64,000 bases of DNA from Acinetobacter lanii (GCF_011578285.1 NZ_CP049916.1:2852001-2916000); one strand, 5' to 3'; positions 34,769-44,282 are shown, numbered from the stretch's first letter. Notes: generated from the letters alone by a model not told the origin. Program-made: numbers and translations.

Positions 34769-35461
34769 TTAATCTGACCGATCGGCAGATAAACTGGCAA
34801 ACAATTCAGACGGTCCCAAAGTTTCCATGAGCTTTTCATAGGTCTGGCGACTTTCACCACGCAAATACGGTCCTTCTAAGAACACCATTTGACGCAAGGC
34901 TTGCCACACCCATTTTTCATCTAAATGATTGGAGTCTTTTAAATGACCCGACATATACAAGAAATTGGTCCAGTTGGTCAGCACAATCCATAAGTTAATG
35001 ATCAGCGCTTCAATTTCTGAGGCGGTCATTTGCATCAAGCCAGCATCGACAAAGGCTTGATAGATTTTCTGCCCCTGTTGCATCACCTTACCGGCAAAAC
35101 GAGGGTAAATTTTGCGGAAGTCATCATTGTTTTCAATCAAATGATACACATCACGATGCAAGAAACGGTAATCCCACATCTGGCTGCTGAGCACTTGGAA
35201 ATAGCGAATTTTATCATTGGCATTGACTTCACGGTCATCGGGTAATGACAACAAATCCAAAGTTTCTTTTTGGTATTGCTCCATCAACTCTTTAATGATT
35301 TCTTGCTTATTGCGGAAGTGATAATACAAGTTACCCGGGCTGATATTCATCTCAGCGGCAATATGATTGGTGGTTACTGTGCGTTCCCCACGTTCATTAA
35401 AAAGTTGCAAACTGATTTGCAAAATTCTGTCTTTGGTTTTTAACGTTTTGGAATGCGACAT
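34769..35461 (-). CDS. TetR-family transcriptional regulator
   Basis: 230 residues with an N-terminal helix-turn-helix (DRILQISLQLFNERGERTVTTNHIAAEMNISPGNLYYHFRNKQEII) matching the TetR signature. The C-terminal ligand/dimer domain is rich in aromatic residues (QMWDYRFLHRDVYHLIENND). Start taken at ATG 35461 (MSHSKTLKTK); the longer frame would need TTG 35497. It is divergent from an aldehyde dehydrogenase gene with two palindromes between them, so it probably controls that gene and itself. Confidence 0.85.
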   Translation of the reverse strand: MSHSKTLKTKDRILQISLQLFNERGERTVTTNHIAAEMNISPGNLYYHFRNKQEIIKELMEQYQKETLDLLSLPDDREVNANDKIRYFQVLSSQMWDYRFLHRDVYHLIENNDDFRKIYPRFAGKVMQQGQKIYQAFVDAGLMQMTASEIEALIINLWIVLTNWTNFLYMSGHLKDSNHLDEKWVWQALRQMVFLEGPYLRGESRQTYEKLMETLGPSELFASLSADRSD

Positions 35462-35489
35462 CCTAATACCATCTGTGACCGTGTATACC

Positions 35490-35505
35490 GTTAGCAAACG
35501 CTAAC
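35490..35505. promoter_or_regulatory. inverted repeat GTTAGC-N4-GCTAAC, candidate TetR operator
   Basis: Perfect 6-bp arms separated by AAAC, 29 bp upstream of the TetR start codon, in the divergent intergenic region. TetR-type repressors usually bind dyads of this size next to their own gene. Confidence 0.6.
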
Positions 35506-35521
35506 ACAAAAGTGACTTGAC

Positions 35522-35543
35522 TTTTAGAGTAATTACTCTAAAA
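35522..35543. promoter_or_regulatory. 22-bp perfect palindrome in the TetR/aldehyde dehydrogenase gap
   Basis: TTTTAGAGTAA followed at once by its exact reverse complement (core AGAGTAATTACTCT). It has no loop and lies 39 bp before the aldehyde dehydrogenase ATG, so an operator is more likely than a terminator. Confidence 0.6.
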
Positions 35544-35581
35544 ATGAAAAATATATTAACCCTACATTAGTGGTACTGGTC

Positions 35582-37030
35582 ATGAACAGTCAAACAAAAA
35601 CAAGCTTAATGACGACTGAAACAGCGGAAGTTCAACAAATCCATGATCTTCTTGCCTTACAGAAAGAGGCATACCGCCGTTATCCCCTGCCAACGGCCAA
35701 AGAACGTATCGAACGCTTGGCGCGTCTTAAAAAAGTTTTGGTAAAATACCAAGACCAATTTGCTGAAGCCATCAGCCAAGATTATGGTAACCGCTCGGTT
35801 GCAGAAACCAAAATTGGTGAGTTGCTGACCTCTTTAGAACAGATTAAATATTATAGCAAGCATTTGACTGAATGGATGAAACCATCGAAACGTCATATCG
35901 GACTTTTACATCAACCAGCAAAAGCATGGGTACAATATCAACCGATGGGGGTCGTCGGGATTATTGCACCGTGGAACTACCCACTGTTATTGGCGATGAG
36001 TCCGCTGATCTGTGCTTTGGCAGCCGGTAACCATGCCATGATCAAAGTTTCGAGTTCATCGAGTCAATTTGGCTTTGTATTGCAAAATGCACTGTCTGAA
36101 GCGTTTCCACAAGAATTGGTTGCAGTGGTCAATGGCGGTGGAGTGATATCTGACACCTTTAGTCATTTGGCGTTTGATAAGTTGGTATTCACTGGCTCAA
36201 CCAATGTCGGTAAAACCGTCATGAAAGCGGCCTCTGAAAACTTAGTCCCTGTGATTTTAGAACTTGGTGGTAAATCGCCTGTGGTGGTACACCCCTCCAT
36301 CGATCTCAAAGATGTGGCTGAACGTGTGGTGTTTGGAAAACTGTGGAATGCAGGTCAAACCTGTGTCGCACCGGATTATATTTTCCTACCAAAAGGCAAA
36401 ACCGCTGAATTTGTACAACAGTTCAAAAAAGTCGCAATCAGCATGTATCCAAGCATTCGCGACAATCCAGACTATACCTCTATGGTCAATGACAAACAGA
36501 ACCGTCGTGTCCAAGGTTATTTAGAGGATGCTGCGAATAAAGGTGCACAGCGCATTGAAATTAATCCAAAAAATGAAGATTTAACGGCTGTTCGTAAGAT
36601 TGCACCGACACTCCTCACTGGCGTGACTGCAGATATGGAGATCATGAAAAATGAGATCTTTGGACCGGTACTTCCGATCTTAGAATATGAACAAATAGAC
36701 GAAGTGATCGAGTTTATTAATGACCGACCCCGCCCTCTTGCATTATACTACTTCGACTTTGATGACTCGCGAGCTGAATATGTCGCTCAGCGAACCCATT
36801 CAGGGCATTTTGGGCAAAATGCTGTTGTGACCCATGTTGCACAAGACGACTTACCATTTGGGGGTGTCGGTGCATCGGGGATGGGTAGATATCATGGCCC
36901 TGAAGGCTTCTTCAATCTTTCAAATGAACGCTCAGTGATGTCTGTGCCTAAGCTGTTTAGCTTAAAATACATCCTACCGCCATTTAATCGGTCGATTCCA
37001 AGCATTATTCAGAAAGCCTTTCTACGTTAA
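35582..37030 (+). CDS. NAD(P)-dependent aldehyde dehydrogenase, coniferyl-aldehyde dehydrogenase type
   Basis: Oxidises aldehydes to acids. Rossmann and catalytic motifs: GVVGIIAPWNYPLLLAMSPL, FTGSTNVGKTVMKAA, LELGGKSP (general-base Glu) and NAGQTCVAPDYIF (catalytic Cys). The C-terminal DLPFGGVGASGMGRYHGPEGF resembles the CalB/fatty-aldehyde group with a hydrophobic tail (KLFSLKYILPPFNRSIPSIIQK). Start ATG 35582 gives 482 residues; GTG 35570 and ATG 35609 are alternatives, none with a strong ribosome site. The real substrate is unknown. Confidence 0.88.
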   Translation: MNSQTKTSLMTTETAEVQQIHDLLALQKEAYRRYPLPTAKERIERLARLKKVLVKYQDQFAEAISQDYGNRSVAETKIGELLTSLEQIKYYSKHLTEWMKPSKRHIGLLHQPAKAWVQYQPMGVVGIIAPWNYPLLLAMSPLICALAAGNHAMIKVSSSSSQFGFVLQNALSEAFPQELVAVVNGGGVISDTFSHLAFDKLVFTGSTNVGKTVMKAASENLVPVILELGGKSPVVVHPSIDLKDVAERVVFGKLWNAGQTCVAPDYIFLPKGKTAEFVQQFKKVAISMYPSIRDNPDYTSMVNDKQNRRVQGYLEDAANKGAQRIEINPKNEDLTAVRKIAPTLLTGVTADMEIMKNEIFGPVLPILEYEQIDEVIEFINDRPRPLALYYFDFDDSRAEYVAQRTHSGHFGQNAVVTHVAQDDLPFGGVGASGMGRYHGPEGFFNLSNERSVMSVPKLFSLKYILPPFNRSIPSIIQKAFLR

Positions 37031-37036
37031 ATGATC

Positions 37037-37074
37037 AAGGCATGATCTATCACACCTCATCATGCCTTATTTTT
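37037..37074 (+). terminator. terminator after the aldehyde dehydrogenase
   Basis: AAGGCATGAT / ATCATGCCTT with 12-nt loop, then ATTTTT. Confidence 0.75.
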
Positions 37075-37085
37075 ACCAATTCCGC

Positions 37086-37114
37086 TTGTCTTTTAAGCGT
37101 ATTTTTGGTATAAA
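37086..37114 (+). promoter_or_regulatory. sigma-70 promoter of rpmB-rpmG
   Basis: TTGTCT, 17-nt spacer, then TATAAA in a TTGGTATAAAA context, 82 bp before the rpmB start. Confidence 0.65.
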
Positions 37115-37195
37115 ACGCCCCTTGAAAGAATTCAATCCGTTTATTTTTGACTGGCCATACAGATTTGCTGTTGGCTGAATCAATGGAGTTACACC

Positions 37196-37432
37196 ATGTC
37201 TAAGGTTTGCCAAGTTACCGGCAAGCGTCCAGTCGTTGGTAACAACGTCTCACACGCCAACAACAAAACTAAGCGCCGGTTCGAGCCGAACCTGCACCAC
37301 CACCGTTTCTGGTTAGAAAGCGAAAAACGTTTTGTACGTCTTCGTTTAACCACTAAAGGTATGCGTATTATCGACAAATTGGGTATCGAAAAGGTTGTTG
37401 CTGACCTACGTGCTCAAGGTCAAAAGATCTAA
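37196..37432 (+). CDS. rpmB: 50S ribosomal protein L28
   Basis: Large-subunit ribosomal protein. The whole sequence fits L28: [57 protein letters not shown]. 78 residues, the usual proteobacterial length. ATGGAGTTACACC supplies the ribosome site. Followed by rpmG after 12 bp. Confidence 0.98.
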
Positions 37433-37444
37433 GGAGTCTGAACC

Positions 37445-37600
37445 ATGCGTGATAAAATTCGCCTAGTTTCTTCTGCTGGTACAGGTTATTTCTATACCAC
37501 AACTAAGAACAAACGTACTATGCCGGAAAAAATGGAAATCAAAAAATTTGATCCAAAAATCCGTCAACACGTAATTTTCAAAGAAGCTAAAATTAAATAA
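37445..37600 (+). CDS. rpmG: 50S ribosomal protein L33, zinc-free form
   Basis: 51-residue ribosomal protein beginning [20 protein letters not shown] and ending FKEAKIK, with the family block [17 protein letters not shown]. There are no cysteines, so this is the C-minus paralogue that does not bind zinc. AAGGAGTCTGAACC precedes the ATG. Second gene of the conserved rpmB-rpmG operon. Confidence 0.97.
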
Positions 37601-37613
37601 TTTTGGTTTTCTT

Positions 37614-37644
37614 AAAAAAACGGCCCCTATGGGTCGTTTTTTTT
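37614..37644 (+). terminator. terminator of rpmB-rpmG
   Basis: AAAAAACGGCCC / GGGTCGTTTTTT, one wobble pair, loop CTAT, then eight T in all. Confidence 0.85.
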
Positions 37645-37748
37645 GCCTTTTTTTTATGCGACTTGTTACACTTAAAACAAATATTTGGCATTAATTGTGC
37701 TTTTAATAACTTTTTCTTTTTCCTCCTACCCATTTTAAGGAGTTTTTA

Positions 37749-39467
37749 GTGCCTCATGATGTAGATCTGATTATTTTGCTGGCAGTTGGTTTTGGTATCG
37801 CCCTTATTTTTGGTTATATCGCTGCACGCTTGCGTCTACCCCCCTTAATTGGATATTTGATTGCCGGGATTATTATTAGTCCAAATACCCCCGGTGTAGT
37901 TGCCGATTTAGCCCTTGCCAATCAACTCGCAGAACTCGGTGTCATGTTCCTGATGTTTGGTGTCGGGATGCATTTTTCTTTAAATGACTTACTGCAAGTA
38001 CGACGCATTGCACTGCCGGGTGCCATTTTACAGATTGCAGTTGCCACCTTGCTCGGTATGGGGATTTCATACTTATGGGGTTGGAGCCTAGGTCAATCCT
38101 TGGTTTTTGGTTTAAGCCTCTCCTGTGCCAGCACCGTGGTCCTACTCAAAGCCTTGGGGGACAAGGGCTTACTCAACTCGGTCAATGGTAAAATCGCAGT
38201 CGGTTGGCTCTTGGTCGAAGATTTAGTGATGGTTTTAGTGCTAGTCCTTTTACCTGCAACAGCAGTCTTGCTAGGTGGTCATGCGCCTGTAGGACATGAA
38301 GCTGACGGCAACATTTGGTTGACACTCGGCATCACTTTACTCAAAGTCACCGGCTTTATTGCCTTCATGTTGATTATAGGCAAACGTCTTGTCCCGATGA
38401 TCATGCAATATGTGGCGCGTTTAGGCTCTAGAGAGCTTTTTACCCTGACCGTCGTTGCAGCAGCAGTGTCGATAGCCTATGGCTCATACGCGATCTTTGG
38501 CGTTTCTATGGCACTAGGCGCCTTCTTTGCCGGCATGGTGGTCAAAGAATCTGACTTTAGTCATCGTGCTGAAGAAGAAACCCTCCCCCTGCGTGAAATC
38601 TTTTCAATTCTGTTCTTTGTTTCGGTCGGTATGTTATTCGACCCAAGCATCATCGTTGAACAACCCCTCCATATTTTGGCAGTAATTGCGATTATTATGG
38701 TGGGCAAAACCATCGCAGCCATGGCCTTGGTGTTATTCTTCCGCTATCCGCTGAATACAGCTTTAACCGTCGGTGCCAGCTTGGCACAAATTGGAGAATT
38801 CTCTTTTATCTTGGCCACTTTAGGTTTGTCATTGGGTTTACTGACCTCAGAAGCACAGAATCTGATTTTGGCAGGTGCATTATTCTCTATCACGCTAAAT
38901 TCATTTTTATTTTCAGCCATCGAACCGATTCAAAACTGGATTCGTGAACGTTCACATTTGGCGCGTTTGCTTGAACGTAGTGGTGACCCACTTGCCATGC
39001 TCCCCGATGAGGTGTCACAGGATTATCTGCGTGATCAGGTGGTGATTGTGGGTTATGGCGAGGTCGGTCGACGTATTACCACAACTTTAATGAATGATGG
39101 GATTAAGGTGGTGATTGCAGAAGAAAGTCGTGAAAAAGTTGAACGTCTACGTGAAAAAGGGATTGCTGCGGTATCCGGTCGTGCAACGGAGCCAGGGGTA
39201 TTGATTCAAGCGCATATTCAACATGCTCGTCTACTGATCATTTCTCCAATGGATATTTTAGACATTCACAAAATTGTGGATACTGTGAAGTTGCTCAATC
39301 CTCAAATTCAAGTTTTAGTGTGTGCCGAGAATAAAGAAGAAGCGGAAGTGATCCGTGCGGACAATATTGGTCAAGTCTATTATGCCAAAGAAGAAATGGC
39401 GAAGAATATGAGCAATCATATTTTAAATCAGATTCAATTGGCGCATCACCAACAACCTTCACACTAA
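37749..39467 (+). CDS. CPA2-family monovalent cation:proton antiporter with TrkA-N domain (YbaL/KefB-like)
   Basis: Inner-membrane antiporter, probably for K+ or Na+ against H+. About 12 spans form the Na/H exchanger domain (LRLPPLIGYLIAGIIISPNTPG; LAELGVMFLMFGVGMHFSL; CASTVVLLKALGDKG; LVEDLVMVLVLVLLPA), followed from about residue 425 by a cytosolic TrkA-N nucleotide-binding domain (DQVVIVGYGEVGRRITTTL). Resembles YbaL/RosB more than KefC. Start is GTG 37749 with AAGGAG 7 nt upstream. 572 residues. Confidence 0.9.
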   Translation: MPHDVDLIILLAVGFGIALIFGYIAARLRLPPLIGYLIAGIIISPNTPGVVADLALANQLAELGVMFLMFGVGMHFSLNDLLQVRRIALPGAILQIAVATLLGMGISYLWGWSLGQSLVFGLSLSCASTVVLLKALGDKGLLNSVNGKIAVGWLLVEDLVMVLVLVLLPATAVLLGGHAPVGHEADGNIWLTLGITLLKVTGFIAFMLIIGKRLVPMIMQYVARLGSRELFTLTVVAAAVSIAYGSYAIFGVSMALGAFFAGMVVKESDFSHRAEEETLPLREIFSILFFVSVGMLFDPSIIVEQPLHILAVIAIIMVGKTIAAMALVLFFRYPLNTALTVGASLAQIGEFSFILATLGLSLGLLTSEAQNLILAGALFSITLNSFLFSAIEPIQNWIRERSHLARLLERSGDPLAMLPDEVSQDYLRDQVVIVGYGEVGRRITTTLMNDGIKVVIAEESREKVERLREKGIAAVSGRATEPGVLIQAHIQHARLLIISPMDILDIHKIVDTVKLLNPQIQVLVCAENKEEAEVIRADNIGQVYYAKEEMAKNMSNHILNQIQLAHHQQPSH

Positions 39468-39493
39468 TCCTTACAATACATTTGTCAGCCAAT

Positions 39494-39522
39494 AAAAAAC
39501 CGCATTTCAAATGCGGTTTTTT
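39494..39522. terminator. terminator after the antiporter gene
   Basis: AAAAACCGCATT / AATGCGGTTTTTT with a short loop between convergent genes. Confidence 0.8.
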
Positions 39523-39542
39523 GTGCGAAGTGCTACACCATA

Positions 39543-39821
39543 TTAACTGAGAAACTTCGGCTTCTCCGTCACCACTTCTGCATCCCATTCATTGGCTTGT
39601 TTTTCCAGTAAGGCAAACAATGCCGCTTGAATCATATGCTGTGCAATCACCGGCATTTGATCACCCAATAATGCTTTAATGTCATCATTAAATTGAATGG
39701 TCAATAAAGGGTCTTTTTCAGAGTCAGCATTACGTAAAGCCAGCTCACCACCTTCAAGCTGAACCAATTCAAGAATCGCTTCTTGAGTCCCAAAAATTTC
39801 TTTTAACTGCTCTATAGACAT
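39543..39821 (-). CDS. small hypothetical protein (92 aa)
   Basis: Not recognised. Acidic, soluble, without signal peptide; starts MSIEQLKEIFGTQEAILELVQ and contains DPLLTIQFNDDIKALLG and a helical stretch AQHMIQAALFALLEKQANEW. Start set at ATG 39821, with GGAGGGTGT directly upstream; the frame runs on to 39863 but that part is Cys/His-rich junk overlapping the ribosome site. Probably a conserved genus-level protein. Confidence 0.65.
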   Translation of the reverse strand: MSIEQLKEIFGTQEAILELVQLEGGELALRNADSEKDPLLTIQFNDDIKALLGDQMPVIAQHMIQAALFALLEKQANEWDAEVVTEKPKFLS

Positions 39822-39945
39822 ACACCCTCCATGACCTTCATGGTGACAAAATGCCGAATGCACTTTGCTTCGCTTAGACTCTTGTATATAAGATCACTTT
39901 AATCAAATTTCAAGGGATTATGCAAAAAAACTGAGTCAGCTTCTA

Positions 39946-40449
39946 CTAAAACTCAACCATTTCATTACGAAAACCATCAATCAATTGGGTCAAGTCACGA
40001 TGCCATTCTCTTAAAATTTGCGTATCCGGCAACCATGCTTGTGGCGTTTGGGTGACTTTAATAATTAAGTTTGATGAGGTTTCATCTTCAGGTTCGGGCG
40101 CACTCGGTTCAGGGGCATACTGACACATCCGATACGCCCGTTTGAGTTCAGCAATAAAACCTTGTTTTGCCAGTTGCTGCATCACCGTTACTTCAGGCGA
40201 CACTTGTCCCTTATCTGCCATATGCTCTTCAATCGACTTTAAGGTCGGTGCTAAATCATTTAAGCGGTAGTAACGCACCAGTTCTTGTAAAAAAGCCAAT
40301 ACCGCACCATGCAAATGAAACACCGCAGCTTCACGATGTGCTTGTGCTTGCTGAACATGATCGGTTCGCTCCGATTGCTGACATGCAAGACGTGCAAAAT
40401 ATAATTTTTGATTGGTACGATCGGCATGAAAGCGAGCAACACGAGACAT
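39946..40449 (-). CDS. DUF6586-like protein
   Basis: 167 residues, cytosolic, helical. The beginning MSRVARFHADRTNQKLYFARLA and the following helix pairs match a family found in Pseudomonas and Acinetobacter (DUF6586); function unknown. A proline/glutamate-rich linker (APEPSAPEPEDE) separates the N-terminal helical part from a short C-terminal segment (WLPDTQILREWHRDLTQLIDGFRNEM). Single gene. Confidence 0.65.
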   Translation of the reverse strand: MSRVARFHADRTNQKLYFARLACQQSERTDHVQQAQAHREAAVFHLHGAVLAFLQELVRYYRLNDLAPTLKSIEEHMADKGQVSPEVTVMQQLAKQGFIAELKRAYRMCQYAPEPSAPEPEDETSSNLIIKVTQTPQAWLPDTQILREWHRDLTQLIDGFRNEMVEF

Positions 40450-40632
40450 ATGACTATCCTAAACGGGGGCTTTTGTATCGACTTTAAGATTAAACTGTAT
40501 TCAAATAAATTCACAATAAAATTTATGCATGATCTATTTCAATGAAATAGATGTTTCACCTGTGTTTTTTGACATGAATATTGCAGACTTGAATCAGATG
40601 GATTACAGAGCATTGTGATCTTTCCACATATA

Positions 40633-40656
40633 AAAAAAGGAGCATAGGCTCCTTTT
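40633..40656 (-). terminator. terminator of the RRM protein gene
   Basis: AAAAGGAGC / GCTCCTTTT with loop ATAG and A run (T on the minus strand). Confidence 0.7.
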
Positions 40657-40658
40657 AA

Positions 40659-40925
40659 TTATTTGCTTTCCGCTTGGTCAGCAGGTTTATCTTCAGCTTG
40701 CTTCACGCGGATACCTTGACCATGCAAACGGAGCGTGTTCAAGCCTTTAATGGCTTTTACCGCTTCACGACCATGTGGCATTTCAACAAAGGCAAAACCT
40801 TTCGATTTCTTGGTCACTTCATCCATCACCAAAGTACATGAATCGACTGTGCCATATGCTTGAAAGAGTTTAAGTAATTCAGCTTGTGGAACCGTACGAT
40901 CTAAATTACGAACTAAAATTTTCAT
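40659..40925 (-). CDS. RRM-domain RNA-binding protein
   Basis: 88 residues forming one RNA recognition motif: RNP2 is ILVRNL (residues 3-8) and RNP1 is KGFAFVEM (about residues 42-49), followed by a short charged tail (AEDKPADQAESK). Such small RRM proteins of bacteria resemble the cyanobacterial cold-induced Rbp proteins; RNA targets here are unknown. Monocistronic. Confidence 0.9.
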   Translation of the reverse strand: MKILVRNLDRTVPQAELLKLFQAYGTVDSCTLVMDEVTKKSKGFAFVEMPHGREAVKAIKGLNTLRLHGQGIRVKQAEDKPADQAESK

Positions 40926-41020
40926 TTTACAACCTTAAAAATAGGCAAAATCATCAAAAAGCTCTCGCCTACTCGACTTTTTGAACTTCGCAAAAATATA
41001 AACAGCGCAATGGCTATAGT

Positions 41021-43012
41021 CTAATCGAGATCGATGCCAAAATCTAAATTAATCGACTGACGTTCAATTAAGGCACTTTTTACCGTTTGCTGACGGGTTT
41101 TGTAATGCGTTTCGGTGGTACATAAATATCGAGTCAAATCATTTAAGAAATAACTTTCAATTTTGCGTCCTTGTTCATCGACTTGATCACGTGCCCAAAG
41201 GTTGAGATTTTGTTTGGTTAAGATCAATTCATTCTTGGCACGGGTTAAAGCCACATACAACACACGGCGCTCTTCTTCCACTTCATCAAAATCACCCTGC
41301 GCACGTGCATGCGGGTACTGCCCTGCCGAGACATTCGCCACATAACAGACTTTTTGCTCTGTCCCTTTGGCAGAGTGAATAGTAATGAGGGTCACCACAT
41401 CATCTTCAGACTGACGCTCAATTTCTGAAATGGATACAGGATCGAGTACGTATTCTTCTAAAAACTCACTCAGCTGATCATGCTTGGCGGCCAATTGCTT
41501 AACCAGTTCAAAGTCACCGATGCGCTTAGTCCAATCTTTCTTAGCATAGTTTTCTTCAAGCTGTGCGATTAATGCCTCAATGCCTAAGCTGACACAGGCT
41601 TGGACTTGATCTTTCAGCACCAACATTTGCTTCATGATCAGTAATGTCTGTTCAGGAATACGTCCAAAGCGCTCGAGTTTTTCAAAGATTTTATCTTGCT
41701 CAGTTTCAACCAACAGTTGCTGCGCCAACTTACTAGCCCCGACATCCCCAACCCCGTTCCACAGCGTTAAAAAGCGCATCCAAGCAATATCATCTGCCGG
41801 ATTAGCAATTACTCGAAGTAAACTCAGCAAGTCTTTGACATGCGCTGTTTCAAGTAATTTCATGCCCCCAATAAACCGATAAGGCACATTGGCTTGAATA
41901 AATGCCGCTTCAATATGTCGTGCGGCAAAACTCGAGCGCACCAAGACCATATGGTCATTCCAAGCCGCCCCTTCTAAAAAGTGACGCTCTTTAATATCAA
42001 TGGCAATCCATTTGGCTTCATCAAATTCATTCGGGAAAATATGTAGTTTCGGTTTAATACCATCACCACGGTAGGCTTCTAATTTTTTATCATAATTAAT
42101 CGAGCTTTGATCGAGCAGCCAATTGGATAAATCTAAAATCTCTTGAGTTGAGCGATAGTTTTTTTCCAATTTAAAAATTTCCGCATCAGGCACACGGTCT
42201 TTGAAATGATGAATATTTTCAAAGTCTGCGCCCCGAAAGCCATAAATTGACTGGGCGTCGTCTCCCACACAGAACAAACTGGTTTTGTCTTTTAACGGTT
42301 CGAGCAGTGCCCATTGCAATGGATTGGTGTCTTGCATCTCATCGACCAGCATGTGCTGGCATAAGCTCGATACATAGTCCACCAAACCCTCAGATTGCGC
42401 TAAAGCTGAAGCCACCACTGCCAAGATATCGTCATAATCTAAAAAGTGACGTGCCCGCTTGCGTGTTTCATACTCTTTCATGATCTCAGCAATTTGCGCT
42501 TTGTATTCTAAAAACTCAGGCAATTGCTTTTCTAAGGCTAAGCTGAGTTTTTGACGGGTATTCCGTGCAAATGAATATAGATCACACAGTTCTTTCGGCT
42601 TAGGCAAAGCATTTGGATTTTTCTTGTCGTCTTTGCCACGAATCAATCTAAACATCATCAGCTGATCATCACGATCAATAATGGAAAATTGATCTAAGCC
42701 AAAAGCTTTAGGCGCACGGCGTAGTAAGAACATACAAAAGGTATGAAAAGTAGAAGCACGCAGACCTTTGGCTTGATCACCCAAAGCCAATTCAACCCGC
42801 GCCACAATTTCACTGGCTGAACGACGGGTAAAAGTCAAAATTTGAATTTGATTGGCAGGCACACCTTGATCAATCAAATAGGCTGCACGTGCCACAATGG
42901 TTTTGGTTTTACCACAACCTGCTCCTGCCAAAACCAAGCTATGCTTTGTTTGAGTTGTTGCTGCTTGTTTTTGCTGAGGATTTAACTCATTAATCAGGTT
43001 GGCTAAACTCAT
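41021..43012 (-). CDS. UvrD/Rep-like superfamily 1 DNA helicase
   Basis: 663-residue ATP-dependent 3'-5' helicase. Motif I AGAGCGKT (29-36), Ia LTFTRRSASEIVARV, motif II MLVDEMQDTN, III CVGDDAQSIYGFRGAD, IV FKLEKNYRSTQEIL, V/VI VVTLITIHSAKGTEQKVCYV and EEERRVLYVALTRAKNEL. Motif II reads DEMQ where UvrD and Rep usually have DEFQ/DEYQ. It is shorter than UvrD and likely an accessory repair or recombination helicase; the exact orthologue is uncertain. Confidence 0.88.
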   Translation of the reverse strand: MSLANLINELNPQQKQAATTQTKHSLVLAGAGCGKTKTIVARAAYLIDQGVPANQIQILTFTRRSASEIVARVELALGDQAKGLRASTFHTFCMFLLRRAPKAFGLDQFSIIDRDDQLMMFRLIRGKDDKKNPNALPKPKELCDLYSFARNTRQKLSLALEKQLPEFLEYKAQIAEIMKEYETRKRARHFLDYDDILAVVASALAQSEGLVDYVSSLCQHMLVDEMQDTNPLQWALLEPLKDKTSLFCVGDDAQSIYGFRGADFENIHHFKDRVPDAEIFKLEKNYRSTQEILDLSNWLLDQSSINYDKKLEAYRGDGIKPKLHIFPNEFDEAKWIAIDIKERHFLEGAAWNDHMVLVRSSFAARHIEAAFIQANVPYRFIGGMKLLETAHVKDLLSLLRVIANPADDIAWMRFLTLWNGVGDVGASKLAQQLLVETEQDKIFEKLERFGRIPEQTLLIMKQMLVLKDQVQACVSLGIEALIAQLEENYAKKDWTKRIGDFELVKQLAAKHDQLSEFLEEYVLDPVSISEIERQSEDDVVTLITIHSAKGTEQKVCYVANVSAGQYPHARAQGDFDEVEEERRVLYVALTRAKNELILTKQNLNLWARDQVDEQGRKIESYFLNDLTRYLCTTETHYKTRQQTVKSALIERQSINLDFGIDLD

Positions 43013-43145
43013 AATTTCTCATCTATTCGTGGACACGAGTAGTTTAACAAAACTCTGCCCATAGACATAAAAACTCTTTTTAAAATACTACCTGTATGTG
43101 TTTAAAAGACATCTTAAATGAGCTTGGAAATCAATACACCATCTT

Positions 43146-44282
43146 TTATATCCAACCCGCGACAACTTTCTGGCAAGTTGTTTCCAAATTTTTCTCGGCA
43201 TTTTTCAATGCCGTTTGTAAGTCACAATCAGGCTCATTTATGCCCATAATGTGCGAAAAGCCTTCTTGCAACAACGCTTCAACTCCCTCACCGATTCGAC
43301 CTGCAAAAGCGATCACCGGCTTATTCAAAATCTTCGCGACTTGCGCCACAGCCCAAGGGGTTTTACCAAATTTTGTCTGAAAGTCGATACTGCCCTCACC
43401 CGTAAGCACATAATCTGCTTGAGCAATTTTCTCGGCCAATCCTATTTCGTGAATGATCAATGCTGCACCTGATTGAATGTGTGCACCAGCAAAAGCCATC
43501 AAGCCAAAACCCAAACCACCTGCCGCACCTGCGCCTGCAACATGTTTCACGTGAATCTTAAATTGTGCTTCGACCAACTGAGCAAAATGAGCCAAGTTTG
43601 TATCTAACTGTTTGACCATGTCAGGGCTAGCACCTTTTTGCGGACCAAATACTTGCGACGCGCCATTTTCACCACAGAGTGGATTGGTGACATCACTTGC
43701 AATGATAATGTCCACTTCAGCTAAACGCGGATCTAAATGCCTTAAATCAATCTGCTCAATTTGATGGAGTTGTCCACCACCGTATCCGATTTGATTTCCC
43801 GATTGATCTAAAAGTTTCGCCCCCAAAGCTTGCGCCATGCCTGCACCGCCATCATTGGTCACACTGCCGCCTAAACCGACAATGATTTTAGTCACCCCCG
43901 AGTCTAAAGCCTGACGAATCATTTGCCCTGTGCCATAGGTCGTGGTGAATAATGGATTGCGCTGTTCAGGTGCTAATAAATCAATGCCATTGGCTTTGGC
44001 CATTTCAATCACAGCGGTTTGACCTGCATCGACCAATCCAAAATAAGTCGAGATCTGTTGTGTAGGCAAAGGCCCCATAACCTGACATGCAATTCGAGTA
44101 CCATTTAATGCAGCAATCAATGCATCCACGGTGCCTTCACCACCATCTGCCATGGGGGCATGAATACACTGCGCATTGGGCAAGATCTGATGAATTCCCC
44201 GTTGCATGGCTTGGCATGCTTGTAAAGCCGTCATACTTTCTTTAAATGAGTCTGGTGCAAGTACAAAAGTCAGTGCAGTCAT
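43146..44282 (-). CDS. glycerate kinase (type I, GarK/GlxK family)
   Basis: Phosphorylates D-glycerate, probably to 2-phosphoglycerate. Family landmarks: FVLAPDSFKESMTALQACQAM, PMADGGEGTVDALI, KIIVGLGGSVTNDGGAGMAQALGA, ASDVTNPLCGENGASQVFGPQKGAS, and DYVLTGEGSIDFQTKFGKTPWAVA. 378 residues, full length. It lies upstream of the helicase on the same strand with a 133-bp gap. No glyoxylate-pathway gene is adjacent, so its route here is unclear. Confidence 0.92.
   Translation of the reverse strand: MTALTFVLAPDSFKESMTALQACQAMQRGIHQILPNAQCIHAPMADGGEGTVDALIAALNGTRIACQVMGPLPTQQISTYFGLVDAGQTAVIEMAKANGIDLLAPEQRNPLFTTTYGTGQMIRQALDSGVTKIIVGLGGSVTNDGGAGMAQALGAKLLDQSGNQIGYGGGQLHQIEQIDLRHLDPRLAEVDIIIASDVTNPLCGENGASQVFGPQKGASPDMVKQLDTNLAHFAQLVEAQFKIHVKHVAGAGAAGGLGFGLMAFAGAHIQSGAALIIHEIGLAEKIAQADYVLTGEGSIDFQTKFGKTPWAVAQVAKILNKPVIAFAGRIGEGVEALLQEGFSHIMGINEPDCDLQTALKNAEKNLETTCQKVVAGWI

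Noticed and set aside
37445..37600. rpmG missing zinc cysteines taken as a damaged gene
   Set aside because: Cysteine-free L33 paralogues are common, and the rest of the protein is complete.
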